Shown in pieces: positions 18,178 to 28,399 of a stretch of 33,670 nt of DNA. The stretch is from contig JACQVD010000054.1 of the NCBI GenBank assembly GCA_016209945.1, forward strand, positions 1 through 33,670, read 5' to 3'. The notes under the pieces are model-generated. The model was not told the DNA's origin and ran no database searches. It saw only the letters and a program-made list of their open reading frames with translations. The DNA comes from Gemmatimonadota bacterium (lineage in GTDB: Bacteria > Gemmatimonadota > Gemmatimonadetes > Palauibacterales > KS3-K002). A program made the position numbers and the translations under genes. Position 1 is the stretch's first letter. Every line of letters begins with the position of its first letter.

Positions 18178-20798
18178 CGGCTCACCGGGTCCCGAAAGGC
18201 CCGCTGGAGGCGGGGCGCGGTCAACAGCGCGAGCACGAAGATCCCGCAGGCCAGCGACAGCCACAGCGAAGCGCGAAGGAGCCCCGATTCGTAGAAGAGC
18301 TCGACACGGTGCGCCCCCGCGGGAACCGGAACCGCCCGCAGCGTGTAGTTCGCTCGCAGCACTCGGGCCGGCCGCCCATCCACGCTCGCCTTCCACGCCG
18401 GGTAGTAGTTTTCCCCTATGACGAGAAGAGCCGGCCCGCTCGTGTTCACCTCGAGCGAGTAGCGGTTGACTCCGCGCTCCAGCCACCGTACCAACCCGAC
18501 GGAATTCTCCTGAGGCTCCTCTTCCGGCGCGAGGGGCTCGCTCAGAAGCACGCTCGCCGCTGCATCGAACTCCGAATCGAGCAGCCGCTCGAGCGCGATC
18601 GCATCCGGCACAACTTCAAAACGACCTACCAGAAAAGCCCGCGGGAATGCCCCTTCCAACTCGTAGAGCACCCACCGGCGCCCCCGCACAGCGACGCGGA
18701 GACCCGCGCCCCGCAGTTCCCCGGGGCTCAAGAGAAAGCGTGCGTTCAGGAGCTTTAAGATTCGAAGCTCGTTGCGAAGCAGGCGATCCCCCTCGACCAG
18801 ATCTCGATAGCGTCCGATCTCGTTGCCGTGATGCCCCAGAACCTGCTCGATCCCGTAGAGGGCCGGGATGTTGGTCTCGGCATCCGGCGGCAGGGCGAAG
18901 ACCCTGAAAGGGTCGCTCCGCCGCTGCTCCTGTTGCAGCGCCACAATCGTCTCATCGGCGGGGAAAAGCGCGGCAGGCGGGGCCGTTTGAATGAACCTCG
19001 CATCGACGCGCACTTCCTCCACGACGGCCAGGGCAACGAGCCCCACCATCATCGCGCCGGTCTTCACCCGGCCGCGCACGAAGCCCCAGAGGAGCGCCGC
19101 CGTCAACGTTGCCAGGGCGAATGTGATCCAGAATCCCCGCCTCATCTCCCCGAGGTTCGCGCTCAATGCCCGGCCCTTCTCCGCGGTGATTCCCTCGTAG
19201 ACGGTTCCCGTCCAGAGCCTGGACAGCGTGTCGCCCGCCGATGCGAGGAGCGCGAGCACCAAGAGCGCTCCCGCGACAGCCAGAAAATACGTTCGCAGCC
19301 GCCTGGCGAACGCGGCGTCCCCTGCCCTCTCGCCCAGCATGTCGATGGCGAGGGCTCCGAGCGTCGTCGCCGCCAACGCAAAGAGGAACATGATGCTGCT
19401 CGGAGCACGAAAGAGCTTCACTCCCGGGACCAGATGGTAGAAGATGCGGAAAAACGGGGTCGTGGCGCCGAGCGCGTACACGAGGGCGATGACCGCTAGC
19501 GCGACGAGGAAGCCGGACTGCGCCACCGGGCCCGCGTCTCCCCCTCCCCCTTCGCCACCTGCAGTTCCACGCCTGCGCCGCAGGAACAAGAGGGGCGTCA
19601 GGAAAAGGCCCAAGGCCCCGGCATACTCGTGGTTCAGCTTGAAGAGATTCCGCCCCCAGTACGTCTCGACCGGCCCGCTACGCGTGGAGAGGTTCGCACC
19701 GATGAACTCAGGCACGACGAGGGATACTGCCTCTTCCGGGTGCAGTGACCACGAAGTCGAGTACGCGTACCCCCGCTCCTCTTCCGCCTGCGTCGTCTTG
19801 GCCACCCGCTGCGAGTACCCGAACGTCTCCCCGCACACGGCCGCGGGCGCGCCGCCGACATAGCACGCCGGTGCCACGAGTTGCACCGCCCCCACACCCA
19901 CGCCCAGAAACCCACCGGCCGCGAAAAGTGCGAAGCGCGCGACGGCGGTCCGAAGGCCGGGGCGTGTCAGCGCCACACCCGCGAGAGCGGCCGCGCCGGC
20001 GATCCCGAAGACGAGGAGCCCAAGGATTCCGCCGATCGCGGCGCGGGCGACGGCCAACACGAGAAGTCCCAGGAACAGCGCGGCCAGTCCCCACCACCGG
20101 AAGAGGCGGTAAACCGCCCAGAGGACGGCGCCCCAGACGGCGAAGTAGGCGAGCTGGGTGTGCGCCGTGAAGACGAGGAGGGCAACGACGAGCGCGAGCG
20201 CCGCGCAACCTGCGAGCGCCGGCCCCGCCACCGCCCGATCCGTCGCCCAGAAAAGAAGAGGTGTGAGCGCCGTGACGAAGAGCTTCCCGTCGTGGCCCGG
20301 GTACACGAGGCTCACGAGCATGGGCGCGAGCATGTACGCTGTGCCTCCCCATGTCGCCGCGGCCCGCGAGAGCCCCAGCCTGCGTAGCCAGACGTAGGTG
20401 AAGACCCCCGCGAGGAAGACGTGAACCACGAGCTTCCAACCCATCGCCCGGTGCACGGGGAGCACAAACGAGAGGAGCGTCGTCGGATAGAAGATATCAC
20501 CGTGCATCGCGTCCACGAACGGGAGGCCGCCGAAGACGAAGGGATTCCACATCGGGAACTCTTGCGCCGTCCGCACAAAATCGGCGTAGAACTTCCGCGC
20601 GAAGTATCCGAGCGCCATGGTGTCGGTGCCGAACAGCATGTCCTTCGACACGGCGAACTCGCGGAAGAGAAAGAGCGCCAGGGCGGCGTACAGCGCTGCC
20701 GGGAGCCAGCCGGGCACCGGTTCACGCGGCGTCTCCTGGCCTCCGCGCGCCACGGCCGGGCGCGCAGCCACCCGTGCATCGCGGGAGCGCCTAGCCAC
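18174..20798 (-). CDS. YfhO-family large membrane protein (GT-C-like)
   Basis: Long ORF trimmed to GTG 20798. Many TM helices, FGTDTMALGYFARKFYADFVRTAQEFPMWNPFVFGGLPFVD, C-terminal GENYYPAWKASVDGRPARVLRANYTLRAVPVPAGAHRVELFY. Confidence 0.85.
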   Translation of the reverse strand: MARRSRDARVAARPAVARGGQETPREPVPGWLPAALYAALALFLFREFAVSKDMLFGTDTMALGYFARKFYADFVRTAQEFPMWNPFVFGGLPFVDAMHGDIFYPTTLLSFVLPVHRAMGWKLVVHVFLAGVFTYVWLRRLGLSRAAATWGGTAYMLAPMLVSLVYPGHDGKLFVTALTPLLFWATDRAVAGPALAGCAALALVVALLVFTAHTQLAYFAVWGAVLWAVYRLFRWWGLAALFLGLLVLAVARAAIGGILGLLVFGIAGAAALAGVALTRPGLRTAVARFALFAAGGFLGVGVGAVQLVAPACYVGGAPAAVCGETFGYSQRVAKTTQAEEERGYAYSTSWSLHPEEAVSLVVPEFIGANLSTRSGPVETYWGRNLFKLNHEYAGALGLFLTPLLFLRRRRGTAGGEGGGGDAGPVAQSGFLVALAVIALVYALGATTPFFRIFYHLVPGVKLFRAPSSIMFLFALAATTLGALAIDMLGERAGDAAFARRLRTYFLAVAGALLVLALLASAGDTLSRLWTGTVYEGITAEKGRALSANLGEMRRGFWITFALATLTAALLWGFVRGRVKTGAMMVGLVALAVVEEVRVDARFIQTAPPAALFPADETIVALQQEQRRSDPFRVFALPPDAETNIPALYGIEQVLGHHGNEIGRYRDLVEGDRLLRNELRILKLLNARFLLSPGELRGAGLRVAVRGRRWVLYELEGAFPRAFLVGRFEVVPDAIALERLLDSEFDAAASVLLSEPLAPEEEPQENSVGLVRWLERGVNRYSLEVNTSGPALLVIGENYYPAWKASVDGRPARVLRANYTLRAVPVPAGAHRVELFYESGLLRASLWLSLACGIFVLALLTAPRLQRAFRDPVSR

Positions 20799-21924
20799 GC
20801 CGCTCCCCCCGCTCCCCCCGCTCCCCCAGAAGCTGCCGGTAGACCTCGAGATGCCGGTCCACGAGCCTCGCGAGGCTGAACCCTTCGACCACCTGCTGGC
20901 GCGCCGCTTCGCCTTTGCGTGCAAGGCCGGCGGGATCCGCGAGCAGTGCCACGACCGCTTCGGCGATCGACTCGGGCCGCCCTGGGTCGAAGAGCGCCCC
21001 CACGCCATCATCGATGATCTCCGGCAGGCCGCCGACCCTGCTCGCGGCAACGGGAACGCCGCACGCCATCGCCTCCAGCGCGGCGACGGAGCTCGCCTCC
21101 ATCAACGAGGGGATGACAACCAGGTGCGCCGACCGGAGGAACGCCGGCATCTCCGCGTGCGCCTTGCTTCCGAGAAACCGCACGCGGTCCGCCACGCACA
21201 GCTCGCGGGCCAAACGCTGAAGCCGCTCGAACTCCGGACCGTCGCCCACCACGACCGCTTCCACATCATCACGATGGCGGACGATGAGCGGCATCGCCCG
21301 CACAAAGTATTCGACGCCGTTCTTCGGAAAGAGGCGGCGCGGCACGACCACCCGCGGGCGGTCCGTGGCCGGCAGCACGCCCGCGCCCGGACAAAAGGCC
21401 TCCGTGTCCACGGCGTTCAGGAGGACCTCCGCTCTGGGATGGGGATACAGCGAGAGGGCGACCTCCAGGATCTCCCGGCTCGCCGTGAAGACGGCGTCCG
21501 CGCTCGCGATGATGCGGCGGAGGATCGGTCTCCAGAGAGGCCGCCGGGCGCGCAGCAGGAAATGCGAGGTGTGCAAACTCAGAACGAGCGGCCGCCTGTA
21601 CCGCCGCTGCGATGGCCAGGCCGGCGGAGCCGCCGCGAACGTCTGTGCGTGGAAGAGGTCGGCATCGGCCGCCAGCCGGCGGTGGAGCGGCGCGGTCGCC
21701 ACGGCGTGCGCGACCCAGCCCGCGGGCCTCCGGGCCGGCATCCACACGCGGTGCACCTCGATCCCGTCCATCGTCTCGCGGCGCCGGAGCCCGGGACGCG
21801 AGCGCGAGGTGATCATCCTGACCCTCTCACCGCGGCGCACGAGCTCGCGGCAGAGCGTGTAGACATGGCTCTCCAGGCCGCCGACCTCGGGCGGGAAGTA
21901 GATGCACTGCATGAGGATCCTCAC
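20791..21924 (-). CDS. GT4-family glycosyltransferase
   Basis: 377 aa, GTG start. FPPEVGGLESHVYTLCRELVRRGERV, VVVGDGPEFERLQRLA, EASSVAALEAMACGVPVAASRVGGLPEII. Confidence 0.92.
   Translation of the reverse strand: MRILMQCIYFPPEVGGLESHVYTLCRELVRRGERVRMITSRSRPGLRRRETMDGIEVHRVWMPARRPAGWVAHAVATAPLHRRLAADADLFHAQTFAAAPPAWPSQRRYRRPLVLSLHTSHFLLRARRPLWRPILRRIIASADAVFTASREILEVALSLYPHPRAEVLLNAVDTEAFCPGAGVLPATDRPRVVVPRRLFPKNGVEYFVRAMPLIVRHRDDVEAVVVGDGPEFERLQRLARELCVADRVRFLGSKAHAEMPAFLRSAHLVVIPSLMEASSVAALEAMACGVPVAASRVGGLPEIIDDGVGALFDPGRPESIAEAVVALLADPAGLARKGEAARQQVVEGFSLARLVDRHLEVYRQLLGERGERGERRG
20802..20827. repeat. Short tandem repeat, ~3 x 9 bp (GCTCCCCCC)
   Basis: gctcccccc gctcccccc gctccccc. Encodes GER-GER-GER on the - strand at the GT4 C-terminus. 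Confidence 0.8.
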
Positions 21925-23108
21925 GCCCAGTCCTCGGTCCCGCGCGGCAGGCCTCGCAACTTGTGCAGGAGGATGTCGGCGATGCGTTCGCCGGCCCGGC
22001 CGTCTCCATAGGGGTTGCGCGTCTGGCTCATCGCCCGGCGCGCCTCCTCGTCACGCAGGAGACGGTCGGCCTCCTCGAAGATCCGATCGCCCCGCGTCCC
22101 CACGAGCCTGGCCACACCGGCATCGATCCCCTCGGGCCGCTCGGTGACGTCCCTCAGCACGAGGACCGGCACGCCGAAGCTCGGGGCTTCCTCCTGAATC
22201 CCACCCGAGTCGGTCAGCACGAGGGTGGCAGTCTTCAGGGTTTTCACTAGGTCAGAGTACGCGAACGGCTCCAGAAGGTGCAGGTTGGCCTCGTGAGAGA
22301 GGATTTCGTTCGCGGGCTCCCTCACCTTCGGATTCGGATGCACCGGGTAGATGAAAGAAACGTCCCGATGTTCCCGTGCGAGACGCGCCAGCGCCCCGAA
22401 TATCTCCCGGATCGGTTGGCCGAAGGCCTCCCGGCGGTGGACGGTGATAAGCACCAGGTGATGGGAGTGCCCGATGATGGATTCCAGTGTCCGGTTCTTG
22501 AACCCGATCTGCGCAGCCGCGATTTTCTGCACCGCATCGACAACGGTGTTCCCCGTTACAAAAATTCCCTCTGCAGGGACATTCTCGCGGAGGAGGCTTT
22601 CGCGAGCGCGATGCGTCGGTGCAAAGTGAATATCCGCCACCATGTCACAAAAGCGTCGGAAAACCTCTTCAGGATACGGAGCCCACTTGCTGTGGGACCG
22701 CAGTCCTGCCTCGACATGTGCCAATGGGATCTTCTCGAAGAAGGCGCCCAGGGCGGTATAGAAGACGGTGGCGGTGTCCCCCTGCACGAGAAGCACGTGC
22801 GGTCTCCACTTTTGGATATCCTGCCTCAATGCCTTGAGACATTCGATGCCTACGTGGTATAGGTCCTGATCCGGCTGCATGATTCCAAAGCTCACATCTG
22901 CCGCGAGGTCAACGGCACGAGTGGCGGTATCCAGGAGCTCCTCGTGCTGTCCGGTGAACACTGTGCGGAGCTCGTGCACCTGTATGCCTTTCGCCTCCTT
23001 GCCTCTCCTTTGAAGAGCCCAGACGACCGGGGCTAGTTTGATGGCTTCCGGGCGAGTGCCAACGACGATGGAGACGCGAAACGGACCGGCAGGCACAGTC
23101 CAGGTCAT
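21921..23108 (-). CDS. wecB: UDP-N-acetylglucosamine 2-epimerase (non-hydrolysing)
   Basis: 395 aa. VGTRPEAIKLAPVV, VQGDTATVFYTALGAFFEKIPLAHVEAGLRS, TVHRREAFGQP, TDSGGIQEEAPSFGVPVLVLRDVTERPEG. Confidence 0.95.
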   Translation of the reverse strand: MTWTVPAGPFRVSIVVGTRPEAIKLAPVVWALQRRGKEAKGIQVHELRTVFTGQHEELLDTATRAVDLAADVSFGIMQPDQDLYHVGIECLKALRQDIQKWRPHVLLVQGDTATVFYTALGAFFEKIPLAHVEAGLRSHSKWAPYPEEVFRRFCDMVADIHFAPTHRARESLLRENVPAEGIFVTGNTVVDAVQKIAAAQIGFKNRTLESIIGHSHHLVLITVHRREAFGQPIREIFGALARLAREHRDVSFIYPVHPNPKVREPANEILSHEANLHLLEPFAYSDLVKTLKTATLVLTDSGGIQEEAPSFGVPVLVLRDVTERPEGIDAGVARLVGTRGDRIFEEADRLLRDEEARRAMSQTRNPYGDGRAGERIADILLHKLRGLPRGTEDWA

Positions 23109-23188
23109 CGCTCTCGCAAGGCTTCCGCGCCGGCAGGCTCAGGCCGAAGCACGTCCGACCGGCGGCGCCGGGACCGCAGTCTCAGAGT

Positions 23189-24760
23189 TCAACGTCCGCC
23201 CTCACCGAGGTATTCCAGGACGTACGTGGGCGGATTCCCCTCCTGGTGGGCGATTCGAAAGCGATCGGCGTTCCGCGCGATGGCCGGCACGAGGTATCGG
23301 TACGTCGTCGCGCTCAAGTTGTCCACCACCACGTAGCGGGCACCGTGCCGGTCCAGAAACCCGAGAATCGAGTCGGCATCTTCGGTGAAGGGATAGACGT
23401 CCCCGCGCCGCCGTGCCACCCAGTACAGGATCTGCGGCTTGCGATTCACCACAACCGCGTCGGGCTCGGTGTGCGACTCGATCCATGTCGCCGACCGGAG
23501 AAAATCCACGAACGGTCTCGGGTAACAGGCATACCGGTCGCCGCGCCAGTACGCACGCGAGCACGTGACCGCCGGCGCGAGCGCGCGCAGATTCGCAAAC
23601 GCGGCGAAAGCTATCGGGAGAGCTGCGAGCGCGACAGGCAGAGCTCGCCCCCGCGCGCCCCGCCGAGCGGGAAACGCCAGCCCTACGATCTCGACGATGT
23701 AGATGCTCCCCAGCGGCAGCAGCGGAAGCAGAAACCGCTGATCGCTCCAGCTTACCGGCCAGAGCAGGATGAGCCCCAGATAGAGCCAGAAGAAAAGCTC
23801 CGGGCTCTCCAGCCTCCTCACGCGGCGGAGAGCGCCCGCCGCCACGAGCACGGCGAGCACAAGCCCAACCGCCCCTGCGATGCCCGGCTCCAGGTCGCGG
23901 CCGCCCAGCGACTGTGGCCATACCACCAGGGTGTACAGGCGAAGGTTCTGGCCGATCCTGCCGAGCAGCTCCGTCGCTGTCACCCTGCCGAGCTCCGGCC
24001 GGTACGGGTCGCGGAAGAGGACCTCCTGTCCGTAGGAGGTGTAGGTGACGGCTTCCGTGCTCACCCAGCGGGTGCGAAGCCACCAGCCGCCGGCGACGAC
24101 GAGCACGGCCAGCACAAAGACCGCGAAACGCTTCCACCTGCAGCGGCTCGCCAGGCTCAGCCCGATGGCGAGGAGCAAGGGCGAGCCCGCGCCTCGCGTG
24201 AGGCTCGAGAGAAGAGCCGCTCCCGCGCCAACGCCGAACCGGCTCGCGTTCCGCCCCTCGGGGTCGCGGGCGTACGCGTACAGGGAGAGCATGACCAGGA
24301 AGACGAAGAGCGGCTCGGAGAGGACCCAGTGGCTGTACTCCACGAATGCCGGAGCGGAACCCACAAGCAGAGCCGCGACCACGGCCGGCGCGCGATCGCC
24401 CATCCGCCGCTCGGCGAGTGCGTAGGTGAGAGCCACGGTGGCGGTCGTGAAGGCCAGTGAGAGGAGTTTCAGCAGGATCACGGAGTTCAAAACGAGCCCC
24501 ACGCCGGCGAGCACGAGCGGATAGACGGGAGGATAGTGGGTGTGCGGCGGCGTGCCGGGCAGCCAGATGTCGCGATACCCCTCCCCCGTGCGAAGGCCCT
24601 CTGCCAGGAGCATGTACCAGAAGTTGTCGCCGCCGATGAACGGCTTCGGATCGAAGAGGAGAAGCCCCCAGAGGATGTGCAGGCCGCAGACCCACACCAA
24701 CGGCCCGCGCATCGCTCGGGTCAGCGTTCGCGGGTTCACGCCCGACGCGGCGGGGAACAA
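23189..24760 (-). CDS. ArnT/PMT-type (GT-C) glycosyltransferase membrane protein
   Basis: 523 aa polytopic. GGDNFWYMLLAEGLRTGEGYRDIWLPGTPPHTHYPPVYPL near the N-terminus, as in GT39/GT83-like proteins. Confidence 0.75.
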   Translation of the reverse strand: MFPAASGVNPRTLTRAMRGPLVWVCGLHILWGLLLFDPKPFIGGDNFWYMLLAEGLRTGEGYRDIWLPGTPPHTHYPPVYPLVLAGVGLVLNSVILLKLLSLAFTTATVALTYALAERRMGDRAPAVVAALLVGSAPAFVEYSHWVLSEPLFVFLVMLSLYAYARDPEGRNASRFGVGAGAALLSSLTRGAGSPLLLAIGLSLASRCRWKRFAVFVLAVLVVAGGWWLRTRWVSTEAVTYTSYGQEVLFRDPYRPELGRVTATELLGRIGQNLRLYTLVVWPQSLGGRDLEPGIAGAVGLVLAVLVAAGALRRVRRLESPELFFWLYLGLILLWPVSWSDQRFLLPLLPLGSIYIVEIVGLAFPARRGARGRALPVALAALPIAFAAFANLRALAPAVTCSRAYWRGDRYACYPRPFVDFLRSATWIESHTEPDAVVVNRKPQILYWVARRRGDVYPFTEDADSILGFLDRHGARYVVVDNLSATTYRYLVPAIARNADRFRIAHQEGNPPTYVLEYLGEGGR

Positions 24761-24765
24761 GTCTC

Positions 24766-25749
24766 TTATGTGCGAGAACCGCGCTCGGGGGCGATCCGCC
24801 GTTTGAGCTCGTCCACCTCGGCCCGAAGGCTGGCCAGCATCTCACCCAGGAACCCGAAGCAGAAGAGCGACACCCCGACGACCACCAGGAGCACGACGAG
24901 GTCGAGCATCGGCCGGAAACCGTGGCCGAAGAGCCGCATGATGACCGCCGCGATCCCGACGAGACCGCCCAAGGCGAAAAGGGTGAGCCCGGGGACGCCG
25001 AAGAGCAGCATCGGCTTCCGGCTGAAGAAGAGCTGGAACCACACCGAGACGAGGTCGAGGATCCCGATCAGGATACGGCCCCCGCCTCTGTACTTCGGCC
25101 GGCCGTGCCGCCGGGGGTGGAGAACGATGTCGATCTCACCCACGCGGTACCCGCGCGCGTGGGCGAGCACGACGAAAAAGCGATGCCAGTCGTGGCGGAG
25201 CTGGATCTCGTCGAGGATCGACTTCCGGAAGATCTTCATGGAGTTGAGGTCGCCGACCGGCACGCGGAAGATCGTGCGGGATAGCCGGTTGTAGATCCCC
25301 GAGACCCAGCGCTTCTCGTAGGCGCCCACCTTCCGGCCGCAGACGATGTCATAGCCCTCCGTGAGCTTCGCCAGGAACCGGGGGATCTCCTCGGGCGAAT
25401 GCTGGAGGTCGGCATCATACAGAACGATCCAGTCCGAGTCGGCCACGGCGGCGCCGCTCAAGAGCGCCTCCGTCTTTCCCAGGTTCGCCCGATGGCGCAG
25501 CACGCGGAAGCGCTCGAGCCTCGCACCCTCCCGCTCCGCGATCTCCGCGGTCCGGTCCGTCGAGCCATCGTCCACGACGATCACCTCACCGGCCAGATCG
25601 TACCGGCGGAACGTCTCGGCGACGACCCCCAGGAGTTCCGGGATGTTGGCCGCCTCGTCGTAGGCGGGGATGACGACCGCGAAGTTGCGGCGCAGATCCG
25701 GCGAAATCCGGAGCTGGGCCGGCGGGGCGACGCCGACGGGCTGCCTCAT
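24766..25749 (-). CDS. GT2-family glycosyltransferase with C-terminal TM helices
   Basis: 327 aa. AVVIPAYDEAANIPELL, VDDGSTDRTAEIA, YDADLQHSPEEIPRFL. Two C-terminal hydrophobic helices. Confidence 0.9.
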   Translation of the reverse strand: MRQPVGVAPPAQLRISPDLRRNFAVVIPAYDEAANIPELLGVVAETFRRYDLAGEVIVVDDGSTDRTAEIAEREGARLERFRVLRHRANLGKTEALLSGAAVADSDWIVLYDADLQHSPEEIPRFLAKLTEGYDIVCGRKVGAYEKRWVSGIYNRLSRTIFRVPVGDLNSMKIFRKSILDEIQLRHDWHRFFVVLAHARGYRVGEIDIVLHPRRHGRPKYRGGGRILIGILDLVSVWFQLFFSRKPMLLFGVPGLTLFALGGLVGIAAVIMRLFGHGFRPMLDLVVLLVVVGVSLFCFGFLGEMLASLRAEVDELKRRIAPERGSRT

Positions 25750-27218
25750 ACGCGCTTGCGCATGCGGGCGGGAAGGATGCCGAGCTGATCCCGGTACTTC
25801 GCCACCGTCCGCCGCGCGATGTTCACGCCGTCCCGCTTCAGGATCTCGGCGATCTGCTGGTCCGTGAGCGGGTTCGCCGGATCCTCCTCGGCCACGAGCT
25901 TTTGCATCTTCGCCTTGATCCCCCGGGCCGACACCTCCTCGCCGCTCTCCGTGGCCAGCCCGCCGGAGAAGAAGAACTTCAAGGGGAAGACGCCCCGCGG
26001 CGTCTGCACGAATTTCTCGTTCGTGACCCGGGAGACCGTCGATTCATGCATGCCGATGGCGTCGGCAACCTCCCGGAGCGTCAGCGGCTTCAGGTGCTCC
26101 ACGCCCTTCTGGAAGAACTCCCGCTGACGATCCACGATGAAGTTCATCACCTTGAGCATCGTCTGCCGGCGCTGCTCGATCGCCTGGAGCATCCAGTTCG
26201 CGCTGTTCAAGCGACTCGCGATGAACTCCTTGTTCTCCCCCTGGAACTTGCTGCGATCGCGTGCGACCTCGCGATACGCGCGCGAGATGCGGAGCCGGGG
26301 CAGCGACGCGTCGTTGTGGCAGACCTCGTACTCGCCGTCCACCCTCTCCACGATGAGATCGGGAACGACGTAGTTCTGCTCCATGGAGGCGTACTTGAGC
26401 CCCGGCTTCGGGTCGAGCTTGGCGACGAGATCCGCCGCTGCCTGCACTTCCCTGGGCTCGATGCCCAGCGCTTTCGAGATCTCGCTCCAGCGGTGCGCGA
26501 CGAGGTCCTGGAAGTGGTCTCGCACGATCTGAAGGGCGAGCGTGTCTTCCTGGTCGCGCTCGCGGAGCTGGATGAGCAGCGACTCCCGGAGGTCGCGGGC
26601 GCCCACGCCCGCGGGATCGAAGCTCTGGATCCGCCGTAGCAGCTCCTCCGCTTCCCCCACCGTGAACGCTGGCTCGTTCTCGAACCCTGCTCCCTTCGCC
26701 TCCTCGGTCTTGAGCCACTCGTTGAGAGACGTCACCACATCCTCCAGCGAGCACGTCAGGAAACCGTACTCGTCGATCTCCCCGATGATCTCCTCGCCGA
26801 GCAGCGCGTCCCGGGGCCGGATGCTCAGGAGCCTCAACTGATCGAACAGGTGATCGTGCAGGTCGTCCCGTGCGACGGCCGTGGGCTCCACGTACTCCCG
26901 CGCCTCGTACTCCTCCCGCGCCCCGCCCGTGTCGAAGCCCCCGAGCAGGATCTGCTCCCAATCGATCTCCTCCTTCTTCAGCTCGTCGGCGTCGGTCGCC
27001 TCGGGAGCTTCGGGTTCCGGCGACGCCTCCTCGGAGTCCTCCTCGTTCGGGTCCACGAGCTCGAGGAACGGGTTGGTCCACAGCTCCTGCTTGAGGTGCT
27101 GCTGGAGGTCCAGGAGGGGCATGTATAGGAGATCCATCGCCTGGTACAGGCGTGGATTGATCCTCAGCTCCTGCCGGAGCTGAGCCCCCTGGTACAGTCC
27201 CGTCCTCAAGGCCGCCAC
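25746..27218 (-). CDS. rpoN: RNA polymerase sigma-54 factor
   Basis: 490 aa. Region I LRQELRINPRLYQAMDLLYMPLLDLQQHLKQEL, core FDPAGVGARDLRESLLIQL, C-terminal RpoN box-like ARRTVAKYRDQLGI. Confidence 0.96.
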   Translation of the reverse strand: MAALRTGLYQGAQLRQELRINPRLYQAMDLLYMPLLDLQQHLKQELWTNPFLELVDPNEEDSEEASPEPEAPEATDADELKKEEIDWEQILLGGFDTGGAREEYEAREYVEPTAVARDDLHDHLFDQLRLLSIRPRDALLGEEIIGEIDEYGFLTCSLEDVVTSLNEWLKTEEAKGAGFENEPAFTVGEAEELLRRIQSFDPAGVGARDLRESLLIQLRERDQEDTLALQIVRDHFQDLVAHRWSEISKALGIEPREVQAAADLVAKLDPKPGLKYASMEQNYVVPDLIVERVDGEYEVCHNDASLPRLRISRAYREVARDRSKFQGENKEFIASRLNSANWMLQAIEQRRQTMLKVMNFIVDRQREFFQKGVEHLKPLTLREVADAIGMHESTVSRVTNEKFVQTPRGVFPLKFFFSGGLATESGEEVSARGIKAKMQKLVAEEDPANPLTDQQIAEILKRDGVNIARRTVAKYRDQLGILPARMRKRV

Positions 27219-27226
27219 GCTTCCGC

Positions 27227-28399
27227 CTACAGTCGGAAATCCTCCCCCAGGTACAGCTTGCGCGCCTGGGGGTCCCTCACCAGCTCCTCCGCCGTTCCCT
27301 CCACGTGGATCCTGCCATCGAACATGATGTAGGCCCGGTCGGTGATCGAGAGCGTCTCGCGGACGTTGTGGTCCGTGATGAGCACGCCGAGCCCGCGCTC
27401 CTTGAGTCGCGCGACGATACGCTGGATGTCGTCCACCGCGATGGGATCCACGCCGGCGAACAGCTCATCGAGCAGCATGAACTTCGGGTCCCTCACGAGC
27501 GCCCGGGTGATCTCGAGTCGCCGGCGCTCGCCGCCGGACAACTCGTACGCTTTCTGCTTCCGGAGGTGCTTGATGGACAGTTCGTCCAGCAGGCTCTCCA
27601 GGCGGCGGTGCCGCTCCTCCTGCGAGATCGGGAGCGTCTCCAGAACCGCCAGGATGTTCTCCTCGACCGTCAATTTACGGAAAACCGACGGCTCCTGCGC
27701 GAGATACCCGATCCCCTTGCGCGCCCGCTTGTACATGGGGATGCCGGTCACGTCCTCGTCGTCGATGAACACGCGCCCTGCATCCGGCGGGATGAGCCCC
27801 ATGATCATGTAGAAGCTCGTCGTCTTCCCTGCCCCGTTCGGCCCAAGGAGCCCCACGATCTCGCCCTGGCGAAGGATCAGGTGGACCTCGTCCACCACCC
27901 GCCGGCGCTTAAAGGCCTTCACGAGCCCCTCGGTCCTGAGAGCGCTGCCGAAGGCCGCCACCGGCACCGTCGGCGGGCGCTCCTCGTGGCGGAGGAGCGC
28001 CTCCGCCAGCCATGCGCGCGTCGCCTCGCGATCCAGCTGGATCTCGATCCACAGCTCCGGCGCGAACCGGGCACCCGCGGTGGAAGCCTCGCCGCCATCG
28101 AGCCGGACCCAGCCCTCCGCCGCCAGTCGGGTGAGCACGTGCTGGGCGAGGTAGCGCGCCACTTCCTCCCGCGTCATGCGGCGCACTTCCTGGATTCGTC
28201 GCACGGCCGACTCCCCCTGAGTCGCGCGTTCCGCCAGGTGGCTCAGGTAGGCGCGGACAAACGCCTCCATGAGCTCCTCACCGGGCACGCTCCCGTCGGC
28301 CGCCGCCAGCGCCACCATCTCGCGGATCGCGATGACCGCCGGCGCGTCGTGCGCGGCCAGCCCGGCCACAAACGAGCGAAACGCGGTCACGGCGCTCAT
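27227..28399 (-). CDS. lptB: LPS export ABC transporter ATPase LptB with an extra N-terminal domain
   Basis: C-terminal ~245 aa is canonical LptB ([59 protein letters not shown]). ~145 additional N-terminal residues begin at an ATG coupled (ATGA) to the upstream stop. Confidence 0.92.
   Translation of the reverse strand: MSAVTAFRSFVAGLAAHDAPAVIAIREMVALAAADGSVPGEELMEAFVRAYLSHLAERATQGESAVRRIQEVRRMTREEVARYLAQHVLTRLAAEGWVRLDGGEASTAGARFAPELWIEIQLDREATRAWLAEALLRHEERPPTVPVAAFGSALRTEGLVKAFKRRRVVDEVHLILRQGEIVGLLGPNGAGKTTSFYMIMGLIPPDAGRVFIDDEDVTGIPMYKRARKGIGYLAQEPSVFRKLTVEENILAVLETLPISQEERHRRLESLLDELSIKHLRKQKAYELSGGERRRLEITRALVRDPKFMLLDELFAGVDPIAVDDIQRIVARLKERGLGVLITDHNVRETLSITDRAYIMFDGRIHVEGTAEELVRDPQARKLYLGEDFRL

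Noticed and set aside
20802-20827. Tandem GCTCCCCCC as a CRISPR-like array
   Set aside because: Direct 9-bp repeats with no spacers, within coding sequence.
20617-22011. 464-aa + strand ORF opposite yfhO/GT4 genes (similarly 22... 24 kb + strand ORFs and 30189-31685 +)
   Set aside because: Antisense frames of well-supported - strand genes. Composition is typical of GC-rich shadow ORFs.
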